In this document: piece after piece, positions 45,501 to 55,600 of the stretch
Layout of the letters: every line of letters begins with the position of its first letter
How positions within the stretch are numbered: the first letter of the stretch is position 1
DNA from: Acidobacteriota bacterium
Lineage (GTDB): Bacteria > Acidobacteriota > Terriglobia > Terriglobales > Acidobacteriaceae
DNA length: 64,000 nucleotides
NCBI GenBank assembly: GCA_018268915.1
Contig: JAFDVQ010000001.1
Location: 124,001 to 188,000, forward strand
Direction: 5' to 3'
Position numbers and translations under genes: made by a program
The notes under the pieces: model-generated
What the model was told of the DNA's origin: nothing
The model's database searches: none
The model's input: the letters and a program-made list of their open reading frames with translations, nothing else

Positions 45501-48500
45501 ATGCTCAGGAACGGGTCAGTGCACGTTTACAGTCGACAACACCTATGACGTGAGCGCGACTTTCCAGCAACAGAGCTTTGGGAACGTGAATGTCTGCCCG
45601 AGCGGCCAGAACTCGCCCGCTCCATGCAGCAAGTCGCTAGCCTTGACGTTTACGATCCCGCAGGCCACGACGCTCGGCGCGATCCAGGTGGGAACTCAGG
45701 GAGTTGCAGGTCTCGATTTCACTCTTGGAAGCGCGAACACTTGCAGCGGCACAATCAGTGCGGGCAACGCCTGCACGGTGAATGTCACCTTCGCGCCGCT
45801 CGCCCCCGGGCTGCGTACCGGCGCGGTGACTCTCTTTGACAGTAGTGGACAGACAGTCGCGACTCTGCCGATTTACGGCGTGGGCCAGGCGCCGGTCGCG
45901 GCATTCACTCCGGCAGCGCCTGTTGTGGTCAACACCACGGCCAGCTATCCCTTGAGCATTCCAAACGGCGCGGCTGTTGATGCTGCCGGTAATCTCTTCA
46001 TCGCCGATAGCGGCCATCACCGGATCGTCAAGGTTGCGGCCGACGGCTCCGTCTCAGCGTTAGGCTCCGGATTAATTTACCCGCAGGGATTAGCGGTAGA
46101 TGGTTTCGGAAATCTCTACATCGGAGACAACGAGCTAAACCAGGTCGTGAAGATAACGCCTGCTGGCGTCCAGACCGCGACGGATTTCGGTATCAGTTCC
46201 CAGTTGGGCGTTGCCGTTGACGGAGCGGGAAATATCTTTGTCAGTTCCTATCAGCTTGGGCAGGTCATTAAAGCTCCGGCAGGCTGCATGAGCGCTTCAT
46301 GCGCGACAGTAATTTACAACGCTCCGGCTGGGTTCCATCCCATCGGTCTCGCCACGAATGCGGCTGGCGATTTGTTCATAGCGGATTTCCCCGACCTTCC
46401 AGCCAGCACGCCCGGAATCGTGGTGAAGATTCCCGCCGGCTGCACTTCCAGTACCTGTCAGACGACGGTTGGCACCGGCTGGTATCAGCCGGAAGCTGTT
46501 GCAGTGGACGCGGCCGGAAACGTCTTCGTTGCCGATGAACTGCCGAAGATCGTGGAGGTGCCGGCAGGTTGCGCCAGCAGTTCATGTCAAATCACGCTGA
46601 ACACAACTGCACTCGCATTTGGTATCGCAGTCGACAACAAGGGAGACGTCATCATCCCCGATCGCGGGAACGATGCTTACGCCAACCAGGTCGTCGTACT
46701 TGCCGGTTCACAACCACCTTCTCTGAGCTTTGCTCTCGCCAATGTTGGTACCACCAGTGCCGACAGCCCGAAGGTCGTTTCTATTCAGAACGTCGGCAAT
46801 CAGCCGCTCAGCGGATCGATGGCGTCGAGTTTTGCGCCGAACTTCACTGCGAGCGGAAGCTGCAACTCATTCTCCCTGGCTCCGGGTGCAAGCTGTCTGG
46901 AGAGCTTCAGCTTCACTCCGCAGACCACGGGCTACTTCACTGGATTCGCGAGCTTCAGCGATAACACGATGAACCTTTCGCCGGCCGTGGTGCACCAGCA
47001 AGTCAACATCGCCGGTGTCGGCGGCATCAACGGACAGGCCACCACAACGGCAGTTCCCAACGTTGTCGGGCTGACTCAGGCCGCCGCTGGCACTGCGCTG
47101 ACGAACGCAGGTCTGGTCACGGGTTCGGTCAGCACCGCTTCCAGCAGCGTGGTCCCCGTCGGAAGCGTGATCGCGTCGAATCCTGCTGCAGGGACGCAGG
47201 TCAATCTCAATTCTTCGGTCAAACTTCTCATCTCCAGCGGCCCAGGGCAACCGCCGGCTCCAAACCCGCTCTCGCTGATGAACAACTACTTCGTCACCGG
47301 AGACTACGCCTCTGCTGCAATCAATCTCCACGGCGCCACAGCTGTAAGCGGCAAGGTGAGCGGAACGATCAACATTCCAACCGGCTCAGGCCCCGGCAGC
47401 GCTGGCGTACCTACCGGAGCCGATCTGATCGACGGCTTCCTCTACTGGACCACGCTTGAAAGTTCCGCATCGCCCTCCGGAGCGAATGCAACCTTCCTCG
47501 GCTACGCCATCTCCGGCCAGCAGCTCGGGGCCGGTGTGCCCTTCACAGACGGCGGCCAGAGCGGAACGCTGCGCGTATACCGCGCCAGCGTGAATGCTTA
47601 TTTCCAAAACGGCTCAGGTGGCATTCGCACCGGCAGCGGCAACTTCGCGATCTCGCTGCCAGCGTCGGGAACCAATGGAGTGCTGCGCGCCGAGGGCGCC
47701 AGTCTCGTCGTGATCTACCGCGTCCTGTCCAAGAACTTCCCGCTGAAGGCGGTGGTCATCTATGACGGGGCAGCTATTCCGAGCTCGGCAACAACTCAGA
47801 ACGTGCAGGGCTTCTATGATGCCGCCGGTGGCGGCAGTGGTTCCGGCACCATCACGACTCTTTTCGTGAATCCGAACGGGTGGAATAGTACGACGACTAC
47901 TTCAACCCTCGGTCAGCCGGATCACTACACGGCTCCGCTCAATGCCGGTATTGCCTATGGCGCGATCATTCTCTCTACTGCTGTAAACAATCCAGACAAC
48001 GATGGAATTCTCGGTGCATGGAAAACGGGCCCCGCGGGAAGTGATTTCCACGGCGGCGAGCCCGGCTACTACGATGTGAAGACCGGGCTCTGGGTCGCAT
48101 TGCCCGGCGCCAAAGCTGGCGAGAAAGATCTCTTTGTTCAGCTCGACTACATGTGCGGATCTGTCCGCTCTGACGGCTCGTGCGATCCCAATCAGGAGAA
48201 CCTGTTCCCGTCACCAGATTCATTTGGCAACGATCCTCTTGCGATGGTTCAGCAGGCATTTGCAAGATCAGGTATCGCATTGCATCTTCAGATAGGCAAC
48301 GCCATCCCAGAAGACACCTGCATCGACAGTCCGGGCCAACCCTGCCAGTTCCCCGGCCAGCCGGGTGTGGTCGGTTGGAAGAACAGCCTGGAATTTTCCA
48401 AGGCCTGGCCGCGCAACCTCAGCTCGTGCGCCTCGGGCGGCGATTGCTCTCCGCGTTTCGCATACGGCCAGAAGGACAGCTATCACTACGTCCTTTTCGG

Positions 48501-51500
48501 ACACTCTCTCGCCATACCTGCGTGGAACTCGCGCTACGGATCGCTCGTCTCGATCAATGCAGTAGTCGGCGGGCAAACCACCATCACCACGACGGATCGC
48601 GGAACCGGTATCAACAGGTGCCCGAGCCGCATTACCGTCGCCGGTGTCCTTGGCATGCCGGGTCTAAACGGTGTCTACAACACGGCATCGTGCCCCAACT
48701 CCTCCACGATGATCATCGCCACTCCGGCGGGCGTGACGACGAATTGGACCTATCCAAATAACACGTTGCCCGAACCGGTCATCGGCATCACTTCAGGAAC
48801 GGTGACCAGCATCTCCGGCTACTCCGATCTTGGTGGCGCCGACTCTGCAGTCACGCTTGGCCTCTGGGCAACGGCACCAAACCAGGACATGAGCAAACGC
48901 GCGAATGTCATCGCCGGCACGCTCTTCCACGAGCTTGGCCACACCATTGGCCTGGGCCACGGCGGCCTCTACTACGACAGCGGCAACTATGTGCCCACGT
49001 TCGAAGCCAATTGCAAGCCGAACTATCAGAGCATCATGAATTATCTGTTCCAGCTCGATGGTGTTGGTCCGAGCTCTGCGATCGCACTTTCGAACCAGAC
49101 GCTTACGACGCTCACGAGATCTTCTCTGGGCTCGGTGAGCCAGCTTGTAGATACCGTCGGTGGTGCTGCGACATTCCCGACTTCGACCTGGTACGTTGCG
49201 ACCGCGCCAAGCCCAACGACAAGCCCCGCGACGCTGCATTGCGATGGCCTGCCGCTCGCGGGCGACATCGGCTACCGCGTGTCCGGCCCGATTGCACCCA
49301 TCACCCCGCCCTGGTCGAACGGACAGAACATCACGTTTGACGGACAGGCGTACAACACTCTGCGCGGATTCAACGACATTAACAACATCGATCTCCGCCA
49401 GGTAGGAGCAACGGGAGGCCAGTTCGCTTCGCTGGCCAGTCTGCTCGCGTTTGGCTCAACAACCACTCCCCTCAACATTGCTCCCGGGGGCAATGTTGCG
49501 GTTGGGCCCGGCGGAACCGTGACCCTTGGAGCAGGCGGCACCATCACACTCGGTGGAGGCGGCAACGTCACCATCCCAAGCGGCGGCACAATCAGCGGCG
49601 GTGGGGCCATCACGTTCGGCACAGGCGGCAACATTACGCTGGGCGGCGGCGGAACAAGCACGGTCACGGCCGGCGCCAACGGCGTGATCGGATTGCCGAG
49701 CGGCGGCAACGTCACCCTTGGTGGCGGCGGAACAATTACTCTCGGCGCCGGCGGGACCGTCACCCTCGGAGCAGGAGGAACGGTCACTCTTGGCGCGGGC
49801 GGAACGATCACTCTTGGCGCTGGCGGTTCGACGGTCACAATTCCAGCCGGCGGAACCTACACCGTTCCTGCCGGGGGAACCATCACCCTTGGCGGCGGCG
49901 GAAATGTAACTCTCGGCGCTGGTGGCAACATTACGCTAGGCGGCGGTGGAACCATAACGCTTGGTGCTGGCGGAACCGTCACGCTCGGTGGCGGCGGCAA
50001 TGTAACGCTGGGAGCTGGCGGCACCGTGACACTTGGCGCAGGCGGAACTGTCACTCTCGGCGGTGGCGGCAACATAACGCTGGGCGGCGGCGGGACAATC
50101 ACCCTTGGCGCAGGCGGAAACGTGACCCTGGGCGGTGGAGGAAATGTAACCCTCGGCGCCGGCGGCACTGTGACACTGGGTGCAGGCGGTGATGTCTCCA
50201 TCGGAAGCGGCGGCAATGTGACCCTTGGCGCAGGCGGAACGGTCACGCTTGGTGCAGGCGGCAACATCACCCTCGGCGCAGGCGGAACGGTCACGCTCGG
50301 CGGTGGTGGCAACGTAACTCTCGGCGCGGGCGGCACCATTACGCTGGGCGGCGGCGGCACCATTACGATGAACGCTGCAGGCACCGTGACGCTCGGCGCA
50401 GGTGGTGGCCTGATCAACGGCACGCAGCAGCCCGCGGGTTCTTACAACGTCGCGGCAGGCGGCACAATTACACTTGGCGCCGGTGGCAACATCACGCTTG
50501 GCGCAGGCGGAAACGTCACGCTTGGTGCAGGTGGAAACATCACCCTCGGCGCGGGCGGCAACATCACGCTTGGCGCAGGCGGGACTGTAACCCTTGGCGC
50601 CGGCGGCAATGTAACGCTCGGCGCCGGTGGCAACGTCACGCTCGGCGCTGGCGGAAATATCACGCTTGGCGCAGGCGGCAACATCACTCTCGGTGGCGGC
50701 GGCAACGTCACCCTTGGGGGTGGAGGCATCACGAACACTGAGCTCGATTACGATTCAGCCAACTCCATCGTCCGTCCTCCTCCATCGGCTACCTACACAG
50801 TCGTTCCATCCGCTGTTCGGGTCGACTGGACCGCGCCGGCCTTCGGCGTAGTTGAGACTTACACAATTTCGCGCAGCGTCAATGGCGCTCCGCCGGTTGT
50901 GATCGGCAGCGTCAGCGGAGTCAACGGCTATCCGCCGGCGACCACCTTCTTTGACACCAACCCCGCAACCGGGACGGTCGTTTACACCATCTCAACCACG
51001 CTCGCACCCGATCCGGGCACGAACACGGAGCGACAGAGTCCGCCTTCTCCGCCGGCTGTCCTCACCGTCGATCAGACGATCGTCCTTGGGGCATTGCCGA
51101 GTTCGGTCTCCATCGCAAACTCCTCGCTCGCCGTAACGGCAACTGCGCAAACCAATGGCGTGGCGAATCATCAACTCGTCAGCTTCACAACTTCAGGGCC
51201 ATGCACCGCGGGAGCGCCGTCGATCAACGGCGCCGGCGTATCTTCAGCCACGGTGACACTCAACAGCACCGGCAATTGCACGATCACGGCGTCGCAAGGC
51301 GGCAACAGCACAACTGTCACCTCCGGTACCGCATACAACGCCGCCAGCCCTGTCTTCGGGACCTTCGCAATTGTTTCTGCGAATTCCAACACCGTCTCTC
51401 AAACCATCACCTTCCCGCAGCTGGCAAATGTTCAGTACGGCAGCGCTCTTGTGTCTGTCAGCGCAACTGCCTCGCCTTCAAACTTCACAGTCACATTCAC

Positions 51501-52560
51501 AACTTCAGGTCCGTGCAGCCTGCAGGCAGGCAATAAGATCAAGATCAACGGCGCCGGCATCTGCAAGGTGACCGCGGCCGCTCCGTCTGGTCCGGGCCCG
51601 AACAACACTACCTACAGCGCCGCCTCTGTGACGCAGTCATTCAACATTGCTCCCGCGCCGCTAACCGTAACGGCAGGCAATCTAACGGTTGCCTATGGAC
51701 AAGCGATCCCGTCGCTGGTGAACGACTACACCATCACCGGCTATGTGAACGGCGAGAGTTCGGCAGTGTTGAACAACACCAAGCCGGCGCTCTCGACTAC
51801 TGCTACTTCGACAAGCGTTCCCGGGCAGTATCCCATCACGGTTTCAACCGGAAACCTTGCCGCGGCCAACTACACGTTCCGATTTGTGGCCGGGACTCTG
51901 ACCATTTCGTTCACTGGCACGGTTCCCTCATCCGGCACTGCCTGCAACGGCGCCTACAGCGGCACATTCAAGGGGAATCTCACGGTCAGCAAGGGACAGA
52001 CCTGCATCTTCGTTGGCGGAGGAACTTCGGGGAGCATCACTGGAACTGGCGGAAACATCATCCTGAACGGCGCGTCGATTGGAAGCAACGTCACGATTCA
52101 GAGTGGCGGGAGCTTCAATATAGGGCCGTCTACAACGATCAAGGGCAGTCTCACGATTCAAAGCCTGCCCAAGAGCACGACTGCGAACCGGGTTTGCGGC
52201 AGCATGATCACGGGAAGCGTCGTTTACCAGAGCGACGGAGCGCCTCTCGTGGTCGGGGATGGGACGACATCGTGCACGGCCAACACCATCGGCGGAAGTG
52301 TGCAAATCTCAAGCAACCCTGCGGCGGTCACGATCATGGGAAATAAGGTTTCCGGCAGCATTCAGATCCAGAGCAACTCAGGCGCGACCGTGGTGAATGG
52401 GAATACGGTCGGAGTAAGCGTGCAGGAGCAAAGCAATCGCGGCGCAGCACAGGTCTTCAACAACACCATCGCCAACGCCTTGCAATGCCAGTCCAACGCG
52501 GCGATCACCGGCGGTGGAAACAAGGCGGCGTCCAAGTCAGGGCAGTGCGCAAAGTTCTAA
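42559..52560 (+). CDS. Giant secreted multidomain surface protein with metzincin protease site and Gly-rich repeat array
   Basis: A 3333-residue protein. ATG at 42559 with AGGAGA upstream; a long signal region ends near residue 56 (LAGAQ). In order: six Kelch-like repeats (57-354, MAYDAAHGKVVMFGG blocks); choice-of-anchor domain (357-464); NHL repeats (468-714); a second anchor domain; InlB-B-like repeats (about 823-1004); another anchor plus NHL set (1008-1384); anchor; PASTA (1495-1563); DUF3344-like domain (1571-1768); metalloprotease region (1809-2294) with zinc motif HELGHTIGLGH (2124-2134) and Met-turn SIMNY (M2160), the metzincin hallmark; glycine-rich array (2310-2723); Fn3-like; MBG-like; C-terminal beta-helix. 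Secretion and surface location are inferred. Divergent from the FHA phosphatase. Confidence 0.88.
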   Translation: MSLTAGLRHQSDPLSFQSQNNLISETRVGRALRLGGFLSAALLLLGGWANSLAGAQTLVAGWNQASPANSPAQRFGAPLAYDSAHSQVVMFGGFSNSGDVSDTWIWNGSTWTQADPTTSPSSRDTAALAYDAAHGKVVMFGGQIGCGACWTNETWQWDGTNWTQANPPSSPPARNATAMAYDAAHGNVVMFGGSVSGSRGGDTWIWNGTTWTQMSPANSPPARDDYAMTYDAAHGQVVLFGGDDASLNRLSDTWVWTGSNWVQQSPINVPSARRGAGMAYDAALGKIVMFGGYGTSSYLNDTWIWDGTNWTQQATANSPSGREALNGFTYDAARGQVVLFGGYGGTQLGDTWTFGQPQNFGNINVCPSGTSTPSPCSITLALTYSFSATTSLGTPQVVTQGAPNLDFVQANGGNCSGTITAGSSCTLGVKFTPTAPGVRLGAVNLLDNNGNLLVSTPISGVGQGPAVAFNPGAQTTVGEGLVSPYSLAVDAAGNAFIATWTDGRLIKIASGSGTQTTLLSSPGSTFEGVAVDGAGNVYTADQSSNVVVKVPAGGGQPITLGTGLNAPSGVAVDGSGNLFVADYQNNRVVEIPAGGGTQTAVGSGLSQPQGVAVDALGNVFIADTGNSRIVEVSPSGAQTTLPFTGLDNPIGVAVDAAGDVFAANYYGGAVFELTSSGVQTTVISGMPSLLVSVSVDAAGNIFIPDYTNNQVIEFQRSVPSLTLGLVNQNVTSSDTPLILQNVGNQTLTGSMGPVSGQYFFENAGTSTCTTFTLAPGATCVENFYANSQTLGPITASASVSDNSLNGSPSTQSIALSAVTIGPTVTISVTGPGTGSGAVISNPTSINCNIVAGALSGTCSSQYSTGLQLSFEEFPTSGSTFLGWGGACQSFGTNQFCTVSITAATNVTANFAAAGPPPADTIAVTLLGTGGGTVTDNATGINCTLASGQFTGTCNFNYAIGSQLTLTATPAPGSAFTGWGTPCSGTGQCTFTVDNTYDVSATFQQQSFGNVNVCPSGQNSPAPCSKSLALTFTIPQATTLGAIQVGTQGVAGLDFTLGSANTCSGTISAGNACTVNVTFAPLAPGLRTGAVTLFDSSGQTVATLPIYGVGQAPVAAFTPAAPVVVNTTASYPLSIPNGAAVDAAGNLFIADSGHHRIVKVAADGSVSALGSGLIYPQGLAVDGFGNLYIGDNELNQVVKITPAGVQTATDFGISSQLGVAVDGAGNIFVSSYQLGQVIKAPAGCMSASCATVIYNAPAGFHPIGLATNAAGDLFIADFPDLPASTPGIVVKIPAGCTSSTCQTTVGTGWYQPEAVAVDAAGNVFVADELPKIVEVPAGCASSSCQITLNTTALAFGIAVDNKGDVIIPDRGNDAYANQVVVLAGSQPPSLSFALANVGTTSADSPKVVSIQNVGNQPLSGSMASSFAPNFTASGSCNSFSLAPGASCLESFSFTPQTTGYFTGFASFSDNTMNLSPAVVHQQVNIAGVGGINGQATTTAVPNVVGLTQAAAGTALTNAGLVTGSVSTASSSVVPVGSVIASNPAAGTQVNLNSSVKLLISSGPGQPPAPNPLSLMNNYFVTGDYASAAINLHGATAVSGKVSGTINIPTGSGPGSAGVPTGADLIDGFLYWTTLESSASPSGANATFLGYAISGQQLGAGVPFTDGGQSGTLRVYRASVNAYFQNGSGGIRTGSGNFAISLPASGTNGVLRAEGASLVVIYRVLSKNFPLKAVVIYDGAAIPSSATTQNVQGFYDAAGGGSGSGTITTLFVNPNGWNSTTTTSTLGQPDHYTAPLNAGIAYGAIILSTAVNNPDNDGILGAWKTGPAGSDFHGGEPGYYDVKTGLWVALPGAKAGEKDLFVQLDYMCGSVRSDGSCDPNQENLFPSPDSFGNDPLAMVQQAFARSGIALHLQIGNAIPEDTCIDSPGQPCQFPGQPGVVGWKNSLEFSKAWPRNLSSCASGGDCSPRFAYGQKDSYHYVLFGHSLAIPAWNSRYGSLVSINAVVGGQTTITTTDRGTGINRCPSRITVAGVLGMPGLNGVYNTASCPNSSTMIIATPAGVTTNWTYPNNTLPEPVIGITSGTVTSISGYSDLGGADSAVTLGLWATAPNQDMSKRANVIAGTLFHELGHTIGLGHGGLYYDSGNYVPTFEANCKPNYQSIMNYLFQLDGVGPSSAIALSNQTLTTLTRSSLGSVSQLVDTVGGAATFPTSTWYVATAPSPTTSPATLHCDGLPLAGDIGYRVSGPIAPITPPWSNGQNITFDGQAYNTLRGFNDINNIDLRQVGATGGQFASLASLLAFGSTTTPLNIAPGGNVAVGPGGTVTLGAGGTITLGGGGNVTIPSGGTISGGGAITFGTGGNITLGGGGTSTVTAGANGVIGLPSGGNVTLGGGGTITLGAGGTVTLGAGGTVTLGAGGTITLGAGGSTVTIPAGGTYTVPAGGTITLGGGGNVTLGAGGNITLGGGGTITLGAGGTVTLGGGGNVTLGAGGTVTLGAGGTVTLGGGGNITLGGGGTITLGAGGNVTLGGGGNVTLGAGGTVTLGAGGDVSIGSGGNVTLGAGGTVTLGAGGNITLGAGGTVTLGGGGNVTLGAGGTITLGGGGTITMNAAGTVTLGAGGGLINGTQQPAGSYNVAAGGTITLGAGGNITLGAGGNVTLGAGGNITLGAGGNITLGAGGTVTLGAGGNVTLGAGGNVTLGAGGNITLGAGGNITLGGGGNVTLGGGGITNTELDYDSANSIVRPPPSATYTVVPSAVRVDWTAPAFGVVETYTISRSVNGAPPVVIGSVSGVNGYPPATTFFDTNPATGTVVYTISTTLAPDPGTNTERQSPPSPPAVLTVDQTIVLGALPSSVSIANSSLAVTATAQTNGVANHQLVSFTTSGPCTAGAPSINGAGVSSATVTLNSTGNCTITASQGGNSTTVTSGTAYNAASPVFGTFAIVSANSNTVSQTITFPQLANVQYGSALVSVSATASPSNFTVTFTTSGPCSLQAGNKIKINGAGICKVTAAAPSGPGPNNTTYSAASVTQSFNIAPAPLTVTAGNLTVAYGQAIPSLVNDYTITGYVNGESSAVLNNTKPALSTTATSTSVPGQYPITVSTGNLAAANYTFRFVAGTLTISFTGTVPSSGTACNGAYSGTFKGNLTVSKGQTCIFVGGGTSGSITGTGGNIILNGASIGSNVTIQSGGSFNIGPSTTIKGSLTIQSLPKSTTANRVCGSMITGSVVYQSDGAPLVVGDGTTSCTANTIGGSVQISSNPAAVTIMGNKVSGSIQIQSNSGATVVNGNTVGVSVQEQSNRGAAQVFNNTIANALQCQSNAAITGGGNKAASKSGQCAKF
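49486..50727 (+). repeat. 24-bp coding repeats: array of (N/T)(V/I)TLG(A/G)GG units
   Basis: About 49 tandem units of 8 residues, 39 of them matching (N/T)(V/I)TLG(A/G)GG exactly, with two longer interruptions (near 49660-49710 and 50404-50460). Adjacent units differ at many synonymous positions, so the peptide pattern is conserved more than the DNA. The period suits a beta-solenoid; it lacks the Asp of 9-residue RTX repeats. It sits inside the giant protein, after the metzincin region. Confidence 0.93.
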
Positions 52561-52672
52561 GAACCCGGCACCAGGGCAGAGCGACATCTCTGTCCCGCTC
52601 ACGAGAGGCAGAGCTTCGCGGCTCTCATTGAGTACGTGTGAAGGCTGAAGTCTTGCAAAGAAGGGCAACTAC

Positions 52673-55600
52673 CTAGTTGCCCAAGCGACGCCGGATATCC
52701 GCGACCAGGGGATCATCCGACGATTGCCCGCGAATAGCGAGGTAGTTTCGATAGAAGTCCGCGAAGCCTGAGCTCTTCATACCTTCTCGTGCGCGGCCCT
52801 CGTAGTAGTACACAAAAGGGAAGTACGCATACGTAGGCACGTTGTCGTCGAACAACTCAATGGCTTCGCCGCGGCGCTTCATGCACTGATCAAGCTGAGC
52901 ATCAGCTTCGGTGAACGCACCTGCTTCGAGATAGGCTCGTCCTAGTTCGAAGCGACCTATCCAGGTGTCGAGCAGGCCGTTCGCGGCAGTGATCTGCCGA
53001 ATGGCTTCGTTTGTGTCCTTTTTCTTCAATGCGATCAGACCAGCGATGATCTTGCCGTAGGCCTGTGTTTCGTTTGGCAGGGCCGAAGACAAAAGTGTTG
53101 CCAGCTTTTGCGCCTTCGCAAGCTCGCCGGCATCTACATACGTGCTCGCAGCGAGAAACTGGATTGGAGCAATCTGGCTCTGCGCGAGCGCCTTGTTTGC
53201 GGCAGAAATCGCGGCAGTATGGCTGCCCTGTAGCTCTTCGATTCGAGCCAGCGCCGCATATTTTCTGGCTGCACCGTCGTTGTTCTTTGCGGCAAGGTCG
53301 GTTGCCGCGCCTTGTGTCAGGATCTTCTCCGCATCTGCGTACTTGTCCTGGAACGCAGCAAGATCAGCCAACCCGTCTGCTGCCATCGAGGCCATCACGG
53401 GCCCAAAGCTTCCAAGCTTCTGGTATGACTGGTTTGCAGCATCAAGCTGACCCTGCCCGATCTGTGCCTCCCCCAGCATCAGGTATCCCTGCCAGGCCTT
53501 CGGGTTGATTGAAAGTGCGGTCCGCGCTTCTTTCTCGCTTCCCGCAAAGTCACCCGCAAATGCGCTGATAAATGCCAGGTTCAGTCTTGAACTGACGCCT
53601 TTGGGAACGATCTCCACCGCGCGCCTCGCCGCTTCCAGAGCTTTGGGCGCATTGCGCAACTGCGTATAGCAGATAGAAAGATTGTTCTGTCCAACGCGGT
53701 CCGCCGGATATTTCGTAACCAGCCGCGTGTATTCCTGCACGCAGTTCTGCCAGTCGCCTGCCACGCGATAGTAGAGCCCGCGATCGCGATACTGTTCGCG
53801 CTCCGTCATGTCTTCGACGTACTGCATTGCCTGCTGCATGTACTTCAAAGCGTCTTCGTGCCTTCCCAGGTTCTCCGCCATCGCGGCCATGCCTGTGTAG
53901 GCCCAGGTGAGCTTCGGATCCAGATCTGCAGCCTTCTGGAACGAATTGAACGCGTCCTGAAATTTGCCCGCAAACTGCTCCTCAGACGCAATGGATGCCT
54001 GGTGAACTGCCTCGAGCGATGCAGCTTTAAAGCCTCCGCTTACCTCCGCGAACTGCACTGACTTCGGAGTCGAATCGCCGAGTGCCTTTCGGATGGGCGC
54101 CGCAAGCTGCGGAAGGTTCGTCAGGATTTCCTGCTTGTTCGCGACTTTGATCTCCGACCTTGCGATCTCCTTGCCGCTCACAGCATCGAGAGCAACAGCT
54201 GAAATGTTATATTCGTCGCCCCGCAGATTGATCTCGCCCGTGACCACCGTATTCACGTTCTGATTGACCGCGACCAGCCGGGCTGATTGCTCATCGAGCT
54301 TGCTCGTCGGATTCGGGAGCTTCTCAGCCAGCTTGCGCGCATCTCCCCGGCTGTAGAGGTTGACGAAGCTCGCGCCTTCCAGCGCCACACCAAGCATCGG
54401 CTCCAGCGAGTTATCCAATACTGGGTCGCCCGTGTGGTTCGCAAAATCGCCAACCAGCACTGAGACCGGTCCGTGATTTGCGGGAACTGCTGCCTTTTGC
54501 CTGCTCAGAAAGAACCATGTCGTTCCACCGGCCAGAGCGGCGATCAGAGCTCCTGTCACCGCATAGCGCTGCCAGGGAGACTCCTTCAGCCGATTCATCT
54601 TCAAACGGACAGCTGAAGCCTTGACCTTTCCCGTCGCTTTCCAGGAACGGAGATCCGCCTCCAGTTCATCAAGCCGCTGATAGCGGTGCGCGGGGTCTTT
54701 CTCCAGACACTTGGCGATGATGTTGCTCAGTGTTCCTGGGATATTCTTGTCGACTTCAGACAGTGGCACTGCGCGTTGCTGCGTCCGTTTCAGGAGGCTC
54801 GCGACCATGCTCTCCGCGCGGAACGGCATCGAGCCTGTCAGCATCTCGTATCCGATTAACCCCAGGGCGAAGATGTCTGAGCGTTGGTCGAGTTCTTTCC
54901 CCAGCGCCTGCTCCGGCGACATATAGTCGAGCGTTCCCACCAGCGCACCGGTCTGCGTCATGCCGTCTGTGCTGTCGATCATGCGCGCCAGGCCGAAGTC
55001 CATCACCACAACGCGCCCGGTTGCGTCCTCTCGCATCACGTTCTGAGGCTTGAGGTCGCGATGCAGAATACCCACACCGTGAGCGGTCTCCAGCGCCAGG
55101 CAGATCTGATAGAAGATGTCGACCGCCTCATTGGCAGGAAGCTTTCCGCGCTCTTCGAGAATGCTGCGCAGATCGCGCCCCTCTACCAGTTCCATCGTTA
55201 CGAAGCGCAATCCTGCATCCTCTGACAGGTCGTAGAGACGGACAACGTTACGGTGCGTGACTTTGTGCGAAAGGCGCAGTTCCTGCTTGAAGCGGTCAAC
55301 AATGGCCGTGTTGCGCGCCAGCTCCGGCTTGATCACCTTCAGAGCGACAAGGCGATCCAACTCCAGATCCTTCGCCTTGTAGACGGAGCCCATACCACCG
55401 CTGCCCAGAATGCTCAGGATCTCGTAGCGGTTGGCAAGTGTCGTTCCTGGCTGAAGTTCCGGCTCATTGCCGTTCCATCCACCAGGCAGCTGAGTCCGCG
55501 CCGACGCCCTTGTCCGGCCGCTATCGGCCCGATCGGGGTGCGACGGAGGCACCATTGTCTCGTCAAACCGTGCTGGAGGGATCATCGTCTGGTCGGAAGG

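Noticed and set aside
49486..50727. Regular short DNA repeats that could be mistaken for a CRISPR array
   Set aside because: The 24-bp units are in frame, lack distinct spacers, and vary mainly at synonymous positions within a coding gene.
49272..50738. Long proline-rich open frames on the minus strand (PPAPRVTVPP type)
   Set aside because: They are the reverse reading of the glycine-rich array of the giant protein; the plus-strand frame is continuous and has domain support.
52561..52672. Small AGAGC/GCTCT hairpin after the giant gene
   Set aside because: The stem has only 5 pairs and there is no T-run, so a terminator call was not supported.
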